In this document: piece by piece, positions 56,799 to 64,000 of the stretch
How positions within the stretch are numbered: position 1 is the first letter of the stretch
Layout of the letters: the number at the start of each line of letters is the position of its first letter
NCBI GenBank assembly: GCA_949128115.1
Contig: OX421962.1
Span: forward strand, 60,119,787-60,183,786
From: Anaspis maculata
Lineage: Eukaryota; Arthropoda; Insecta; Coleoptera; Scraptiidae
Length of the DNA stretch: 64,000 nucleotides
Reading direction: 5' to 3'
Made by a program: the position numbers and the translations under genes
Notes under the pieces: generated by a model
The model's database searches: none
The model's input: only the letters and a program-made list of their open reading frames with translations
What the model was told of the DNA's origin: nothing

Positions 56799-58746
56799 AT
56801 ATCCTTGAGCATCGCTTGAGCTATAAACGAAAACAACCCTATTCTCTGGTGTCTCACTCGTGGGGCAAAGACCTTCCACCTTTTTAAGAGTTCAGTTTCG
56901 AGTGTTACTACCAGTTTTTCATAAGCAAAGGTGCGTGCTTACCCGATCATGGGATTTAATTATTTCATCTTCCAGGCACAGTATTTCGACCACTTTTTTC
57001 CAATAGTAGAGGAAAATATGAAGCAAAATGTGCTTATTTGAGAAGTTCGTGTGCACGGAAAGGTAAAAAGTTGGGGTGCATTTTTTATGGTGTAGTATGG
57101 CTTGGGGATGAAGAATCCACTTGTCGTCAAAAAATCGTCCAGTGTGGGGGCGGTATGGGGGCGGTTTTATGAAAAAACAGTTTTTTTAAAAAATGTTCTA
57201 CAGTTTGTCAGCTTTTGGCTGATATCAGCTTGGAACAAATCCGTCAACTGTAAGTTGTCGTAAATAATTTATGAATAAAAAGGTGATCATTTACTTTGCC
57301 ATTAGAATACACGTAAAACTTGACTGCCTCGTGCGCAAAGAACGTTGAATATCTCAGTAACGTGTTGAATGACATTTTTCATTCCACTCCCACTCGATTA
57401 TCTCCGTAACCACTAGTTCAATCAAAAAAGTTCCTTCTGTAAACCATGTTACCTATTCCATTGCGATTCTTGCGGTTTTTTCAGATTTGATCTATCTTGA
57501 ATAGTAACTGAGCTAGGGACGGAATGGTAATGTACTGCATGCAGCGGACAACTGCAGCGTTGAGGCCCTCGCGTACCCCTGCCATCCGCGCACCCCCGCG
57601 AAGGCCATGGTGTATTGAGGCGGGAAATCTGCAGACTTATTATTGTGGCTGATGATCGAAACATTGTAAAACGGTAGTCGGTAAATTTGCAATATAAATA
57701 AATATATACCCCTTGAATTACGACGTACGTCTTCACAAATTATAATAGTCCAGTCAAAATAGGTTTTAACCGGAAATAAATTCGGAAGTTGACGAAATTT
57801 GGTGGATCGATGCAGAATTGAACGTGGAATAACATACTGAAATTCCCAAAAAGCTTGTTTTTTTAGGACCAATAAAAAAGGGCCATCCTTGAAAATTTTC
57901 TTTTTTTCTGAATGGCTTGTGAACTATTATCTCTTCAGAACACAGCACCAGCACCAGCAAAGCAAATGTAGCCCGTTAAATTCCCGAAAGATCGTACAAA
58001 ACTCATCACTTTTTGGTCAATAGCCTCTGTGATATCGCGTCTACAAAAACGCAGTGAAAATTACTCAAAATATATTTCCGGATTTTATGTAAAAATATGC
58101 ATGGTGTCAATTCAGGGGCTGTAACCTGGACAGCGAATGTGCGAATTTCAATGTGTTTTACATGCGGGAAAAGCTAATTCAACATTCGGTATCACACTTT
58201 TGTCTAGAAGTCAAGAAGTCGCCAACTTCAAAATGGTACTTTTCCTCGACCTGTGAAATCGATACTTGCTGTCTCGAAGAATCCCCCAAAATCGATTTTT
58301 TTCATACCATACTATTTGCCTCATTTTTCACTTAGGTAGAGCAAAACCATCCAGGGAAAAAATGAAGAATTGAATACAGAAAAAAAAACATGTTTCGGAA
58401 TATTTATCCTATAGTGATGGTTTCTGAGTTGTATGGGTTGAAAGACTAAAACGACCTATTCAGAAAAAAAAGGTAGTCCGGACACTAACTGCTGAATATT
58501 GTACTTGCATTTGATGATTGTTTTTAAATTCTTCAGATGTCAATATAACATTTGTGATGTTGTCGTGGAAGAACGGACAAAAGAACTTGATGGAAATGTA
58601 TGGAATAATAGAGCTAATAATAATGGTACAAGGTGGGTGATAAATAATGAAAGCAGGATGGTTGACTAGATAGAGAAAAGGTTATTTGAATCAAAGGCGT
58701 TGTAAAAATGTTTAAAAGGGAAATCTATACAATCATTTAGGCAATT

Positions 58747-59000
58747 TTGGAAAGAATTATTGATCATAATCATCTAATTATCAAAATCATCTCAGAAAAT
58801 CATAACTTCGTCCTTGGAACTAATTTTGAAATTTTACATGTTTGTAAAAAAGGACGGCTTTTAGATAGTATAGAGGTTCTTGAAATTTGTAAAGTAACTA
58901 ATAATTCTGTCCGAAATTGCCTAAAAGATTGTATAGATTTCTTTTTGAAACATTTTTACAACGCCTTTGATTTTAATAAGCTTCTTTCTTTCCATTCAAC
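58747..59000 (+). pseudogene. Penelope-like retroelement C-terminal fragment
   Basis: The frame encodes HLIIKIISENHNFVLGTNFE, then ILHVCKKGRLLDSIEVLEIC, then CIDFFLKHFYNAF. The pattern H-x4-NHNF...ILHxxxKGxxLxxxExLEIxK is that of the C-terminal GIY-YIG region of Penelope-like elements (family knowledge). The reverse transcriptase is absent. The frame stays open to 59259, but the later part overlaps the inverted arm. Confidence 0.6.
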
Positions 59001-59933
59001 CATCCTTTCATTAATTCATCACCCACCTTGTACCATTTTTATTAGCTCTATTATTATTTCATACATTTCCATCAAGTTCTTTTTTCCGTTCTTCCATGAC
59101 AACATCACAAATGTTATACTGACATCTGAAGAATTTAAAAACAATTCACTTATCATTCACACAAACTTTATCTTCATCATTTATACAATGTCGGTGATTC
59201 GGTGTGTTATCGTTCACCTTTTATGTACCTACCTACTTGTTTTATGTATTTTATTTTAGACTCCACACTTTGATGAAGAAGGGCCAGAGACCTGCGAAAC
59301 CGGCCAGAAATAAAAACAATCAATTTGAAGGAAGACTGCGTGCAGATCATTTTATTTATGAAAAAAATAGATTTTTGCGGATTCTTCGGGACACCAAGTA
59401 TCGATTTCAAAGGTCGAGAAAAAGTACCATTTTGAAGTTGGTGACTTCTAAACAAAAGTGTGATACCGAATGTAGAAAAAACACATTGAAATTCGCACAT
59501 TCGCTGTCCACGTTACAGCCCCTGAATTGACACCATGCATATTTTTACATAAAATCCGGAAATATATTTTGAGTAATTTTCACTGCGTTTTTGTAGACGC
59601 GATATCACAGAGGCTATTGACCAAAAAGTGATGAGTTTTGTACGATCTCTTGAGAATTTAACGGGCTACATTTGCTTTGCTGGTGCTGGTGCTGTGTTCT
59701 GAAGAGATAATAGTTCACAAGCCATTCAGAAAAAAAGAAAATTTTCAAGGATGGCCCTTTTTTATTGGTCCTAAAAAAAACAAGCTTTTTGGGAATTTCA
59801 GTATGTTATTCCACGTTCAATTCTGCATCGATCCACCAAATTTCGTCAACTTCCGAATTTATTTCCGGTTAAAACCTATTTTGACTGGACTATTATAATA
59901 TGTGAAGACGTACGTCGTAATTTAAGGGGTATA

Positions 59934-60846
59934 CCGTCCGTTTTTTTTTCTAGGCCCCAGCTTATAGCGCCTTTATTATGGGTTTTACACCCAGCATATC
60001 ATATATTTTTGAATCAGAAGAACAAAATCATTCGATTAATGGTATGTCAAATTATTTTTGACAGATGTCATTTTTTGACAATTGACGGAATAGTACTTGT
60101 GACACACCATTTTAAAGCCCATAAAATTCTTAGGAGAACTGTGTTTCCATTTCTAGAATAGGATGTCTTTTACAGCCTCTGGAAGTCTTTGAATAGTAAA
60201 AATTGTTAAAATTCAGAAACACCTGCTCAATAAGTAAAAGGTATTTTTAATATCAACTGATGATAATATTCTGATTTTAAATCGTCCAAATTAGCGGGAG
60301 ACTCTATAAACACCTTATCTTTCAGATATGCTCATAAAAAAATCGAGGGGGTCATACCTGGCCACTTCGGATACTATCGCGTTGGGCTGGCAGTTCCAAT
60401 TCACCGGTCGTTGAATCTCCCATTCAAGGAACAAGGAGACGGTCATTTCAAGTAACTTCTTCAGGACATTTTTCGTTTTATTGTGATTTTTTATTGATTA
60501 TTATCATTAGTTATTATTAAAAATGCCTGTTTTGCCTATACTTCCGTACGTATTGAGTATTTCTGAATTTCAACAATTTTTCCTATTTGAAGACCTCTAG
60601 AAGCTGTGAAAGACATCCCATTCTAAAAATGAAGACACAGTTTTCCTCATAATTTAATGGGCTTCAAAATGATGTATCACAAGTACTATTCTGTCAATTG
60701 TCAAAAAATGACATCTGTCAAAAATAATTTGACATACCATCAATCGAAAGATTTTGTTCTTCTGATTTCAAAAATATATAATATGTTGGGTGTGGAACCC
60801 ATAATAAAGGCCCTATAAGCTGGGGCCTAGAAAAAAAAACGGACGG
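59934..60846. mobile_element. Foldback element nested in the right arm of the palindrome, 913 bp
   Basis: CCGTCCGTTTTTTTTT...CTAGGCCCCAGCTTATA pairs with TATAAGCTGGGGCCTAG...AACGGACGG. Target duplication TATA at 59930-59933 and 60847-60850. The palindrome's left arm (near 57706) is the uninterrupted version of the site. Non-coding. Confidence 0.9.
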
Positions 60847-61724
60847 TATATTTATTGATATTGCAAATTTACCGACTACACTTTTACAATGTTTCGATCA
60901 TCAGCCACAATAATAAGTCTGCAGATTTCCCGCCTCAATACACCATGGCCTTCGCGGGGGTGCGCGGATGGCAGGGGTACGCGAGGGCCTCAGCGCTGCA
61001 GTTGTCCGCTGCATGCAGTACATTACAATTCCGTCCCTAGCTCAATTACTATTCAAGATAAATCAAATCTGAAAAAACCGCAAGAATCGCAATGGAATAG
61101 GTAACATGGTTTACAGAAGGAACTTTTTTGATTGAACTAGTGGTTACGGAGATAATCGAGTGGGAGTGGAATGAAAAATGTCATTCAACACGTTACTGAG
61201 ATATTCAACGTTCTTTGCGCACGAGGCAGTCAAGTTTTACGTGTATTCTAATGGCAAAGTAAATGATCACCTTTTTATTCATGAATTATTTACGACAACT
61301 TACAGTTGACGGATTTGTTCCAAGCTGATATCAGCCAAAAGCTGACAAACTGTAGAACATTTTTTAAAAAAACTGTTTTTTCACAAAACCGCCCCCATAC
61401 CGCCCCCACACTGGACGATTTTTTGACGACAAGTGGATTCTTCATCCCCAAGCCATACTACACCATAAAAAATGCACCCCAGCTTTTTACCTTTCCGTGC
61501 ACACGAAAGTCACAATAGAGTCTCATTTTTCCTCTACTACAAAGAACCTAATCCACGACTTAGTCGCTCAAGAATTTATATAAAAGTACCTGCCCAAATT
61601 TTCTAGCTGACCTAGGATTGACTGCTGATTAGTCTTCACTAGCCTTAATCCAAGGGGTAGTCTGTGGAGTAGGTAATAAATAGCAATTTGTTATTGCAGT
61701 AGCGCATGCATTGTGTGCCTTACT

Positions 61725-61786
61725 TGCATTACTATGCAGTACATATGCATTACTATGCAGTACATATGCATTACTATGCATGCAGT
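61725..61786. repeat. 21-bp tandem repeat
   Basis: Nearly three copies of TGCATTACTATGCAGTACATA, followed by diverged TGCAGTAC and GTGCAGTACTG units to about 61840. Confidence 0.9.
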
Positions 61787-61840
61787 ACCTACTAGGTAAC
61801 ATGTGCAGTACTGTGCAGTACTATGCAGTACATGACATTA

Positions 61841-62759
61841 CATCAAGTTTCTGCAATACTTGTACAAAAAAATTGAACACCCCTCGTCGCAAGTCGCAAG
61901 GTACCTTATCTATTTAATATGAAAGTGAGGAAAACTCAAATGTGAACAAACTTTCATTTTTTAATAAATTCAATATTCTACTCAGTGTGAGTGTCAGATT
62001 TACCTTGCCATAATTTTTTATGCAATGTCTTCCTTTGGTTTAACATCTCTCGTAATCTCTCAAGTCTCATGCTCACGCAAGTTTTGCAACGATTTTCCGA
62101 AGGAAAGCGCACCTTAAATCTTATCTACTGATATAATGTTTTTCTTCAACAAAGCGGCGTAGGTCGGTAGTAGTTGGAGAAATATTTACAAATTATATGA
62201 TTTCCCTTGTAAAAGTGCACGTTCCATGTGAAGTACTGTTTCGGTTGGGTGCTCGGCGGATCTCTAAATGACTCGGGCGCGCTTCCACCACTTGTTTCAG
62301 CTGGTTGCAGTTGTTTGAAAGTGTTTGTAACTGACAAATCAACGATTTTCATCGGATTAACTCCTGTGCTCGTTCGGTATTGACCAAAATTCGCAACAAT
62401 GACCTAAATTTTTGTGATTCAACAAAAATTTTGTGATTTTTTTTCCGAAAATGATATTATTGTGATTGTGTAATTTTGAAATCATGTGGTGATCAATTTC
62501 CAGTCAATGGATATACAAGGATTATGCGCCGATGAGAAAATCTTGCGCAGCGCAAAACCGTAAGGTAAAATGCCTACTTATAGACAAACATAATTTTTAA
62601 ATTATTTATAATCAGGTACAATGCGAAGACATTAAGGAAATCGATAGGATCGCTAGATAGGTAGGTACCTACTTACCTAATGTTCGTGACTGAAGATTTC
62701 AAACACCGGTTTAGTTACGAATGAGCGCTTAAATTTGAAGTATTCCTTATTTTCAAACT
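61841..62759. other. No recognisable gene
   Basis: AT-rich spacer with no domain-bearing frame. Confidence 0.45.
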
Positions 62760-63034
62760 GGCGTTGCGGAATCAATTCCAGCGGGCTTATTTCTTGACAG
62801 AACCTTACACTTTACTATTCAAGTCGGTTTTGAAAGCTATAGGGAAGTAGGTATTATGAATTGACCATAAAACATTTATGAGTTCAAGAAAATATTCTCA
62901 TAATTTGATTTTTTTTTATTCTGAAAGCAAGAACACCTTCAATTCATAACACCCCTTCCTGTAGCTTTCGAATGAGACCTGAATGGAAAATTTCTGTCGA
63001 GGAATAAGCCCGCTGGAATCGATCCCGCAACGTC
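62760..63034. mobile_element. Foldback MITE, 275 bp
   Basis: GCGTTGCGGAATCAATTCCA pairs with TGGAATCGATCCCGCAACG, and AGCGGGCTTATT with AATAAGCCCGCT. Inner blocks (GAAAGCTATAGGGAAG, GAATTGACC) pair with mates at reduced identity. Confidence 0.85.
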
Positions 63035-63242
63035 TTATTTGACCAATCCAACTCGATAATTATTATACTTAATCGCTATAATCGATACAGTCGAAATTGA
63101 AAAAGAATCTAAAGCCTAAATAACTAGGTATAAGTAGATACCTACCAAACCTACCTACACTCACTTTATACTTTATTAGTTGGGAAGTTGGGTATTCGAG
63201 TGCCGTATATTCACATGTGTCCTTATAGCACTGATCGATACT

Positions 63243-64000
63243 TATACAGGTGATTCATGAGTGACCTTACATAGGCTAATGGGAGATAGAGGACTTCGAG
63301 GCAAGTCAGGATCCACTGAAGAAATTTTGTTTTCTCCATTGGTTACGAAGATACAGGGTGTTTTGTGTGTTTCGTATGAAACTTTGATAAGCGATATTTC
63401 TGAAACAGCTAGAGATATTTTCTTGAAATTCACCAGTAATATTTTTCTATTGGGACTTACCCTGAAGCCATCCTGGGTAAGTCAAAATCCAGGGCCGGGA
63501 TTGAAAAAATGTGCCCCTTTTTTATTTCAACATCAAAAACATCAAAAAGTATGTTTTCTAAACGCTTTTTTAAAAAACTGCTATCGGATTCGAAAAGCTA
63601 AGGAAAAATGCTTCAAGAATCACTCTTCAATTTAGATGGCACACCTAAACCATTTCGACATAAAAATTGAAAGTGAAATTTATGGGTAAGTTTCCATTTT
63701 TGACCGGATATAATCGACTCATTGTTTGATTGAATTCATTCAAATTCATTTTACTTTCCCGGCCCGTTCAAGGGAAAGTTATGTAATGATGCAGGATGCA
63801 GGAAAAACGTTCTGACACGATAGCTGCCAAACCGATAGTTTGATCGACTTGAAATTTAGTATACAGCCAGGGTCTTGCTGTTGAATGAGCTGATTGGTTT
63901 TTGGTTGTGATCTGTCAAACGGAAGTATCACTATCAAAAAATGACAGAAGCTATATCTCACAGAACTTGACTTGCAAAATGCCGTTTGAAAACCCATGAA
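63243..64000. mobile_element. Possible left part of a further foldback, cut by the window end
   Basis: Begins TTATACAGGTGATTCATGAG and contains an internal GATACAGGGTGTTTTGTGTG, both terminal-type motifs. No right arm is visible in the window. Near 63680-63757 it carries an inverted copy of the sequence at 14070-14145. Confidence 0.35.

Larger units (their letters stand above)
57004..61540. mobile_element. Giant palindrome, 4.5 kb
   Basis: Inverted arms: TAGTAGAGGAAAA at 57004 pairs with TTTTTCCTCTACTA at the right end. Blocks pair all the way in, for example GGGGGCGGTATGGGGGCGGT, GCACCAGCACCAGCAAAGCA, TTCAGGGGCTGTAAC and ACCCACCTTGTACCATT. Arms start at about 57004-58640 and end at about 58985-61540, with a loop of about 350 bp. 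The right arm is longer because of the foldback at 59934-60846. Part of each arm near the centre (58310-58510, 59165-59480) does not match its partner. Penelope-like coding sequence lies in and beside the loop. Confidence 0.88.

Noticed and set aside
57449..57872. 119-codon minus frame in the palindrome, repeated at 60855-61104 on the plus strand
   Set aside because: Present twice only because the two arms are inverted copies; no domain, broken by differences between arms.
61725..61840. Short regular repeat that could suggest a CRISPR array
   Set aside because: Units are directly tandem without spacers, in a eukaryotic genome; it is a minisatellite.
1..64000. tRNA, rRNA or other structured RNA genes
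   Set aside because: None could be recognised by eye on either strand; a tRNA or Rfam model scan would be needed to exclude them.

Overview
The window is animal nuclear DNA, almost certainly from an arthropod and most likely an insect. The evidence is a spliced host gene with GT-AG introns, an AT-rich background, GACA, GGAC and GATA microsatellites, and dense insect-type mobile elements. No bacterial-type operon, rRNA or CRISPR array is visible. The species cannot be fixed from sequence alone.

Only one host gene is supported: a plus-strand prosaposin (saposin precursor) gene with 14 coding exons from 28348 to 45197. All exon junctions keep the reading frame (2736 coding bases, 911 residues). 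The product has a signal peptide, one N-terminal saposin A-type domain, seven six-cysteine saposin B-type domains, and two nearly identical C-terminal saposin A-type domains made by a recent 212-bp tandem duplication that copied an intron as well.

The rest is mobile-element DNA. The commonest class is foldback (long inverted-repeat) DNA from 0.12 to 4.5 kb, much of it ending in CAGGGTG...CACCCTG. Region by region: 1-1.3 kb, a diverged 400-bp duplication and microsatellites; 3.3-4.5 kb, a decayed gypsy integrase and LTR (minus strand); 5.0-6.8 kb, nested foldback arms; 10.3-11.6 kb, inverted repeats; 12.5-14.0 kb, a foldback with a LINE tail and a second foldback inside; 14.3-17.2 kb, five inverted-repeat elements end to end; 17.9-19.8 kb, a 957-bp tandem duplication, one copy carrying a MITE; 21-27 kb, small foldbacks and a 1.4-kb terminal-inverted-repeat element; 28.2-45.5 kb, the prosaposin gene with foldbacks in introns 1, 2, 9 and 11; 46.6-53.6 kb, five foldbacks, one carrying a LINE reverse-transcriptase fragment; 53.6-56.8 kb, an internally deleted gypsy LTR retrotransposon with an ATAT target duplication; 57.0-61.5 kb, a giant 4.5-kb palindrome with a Penelope-like fragment near its centre and a foldback nested in one arm; 61.7-64 kb, a 21-bp tandem repeat and two more foldback sequences.

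The strongest observations are the density and nesting of foldbacks, the retroelement coding pieces in the loops of several of them, and the recent exon-intron-exon duplication at the end of the prosaposin gene. No new enzymatic or defence system is evident.
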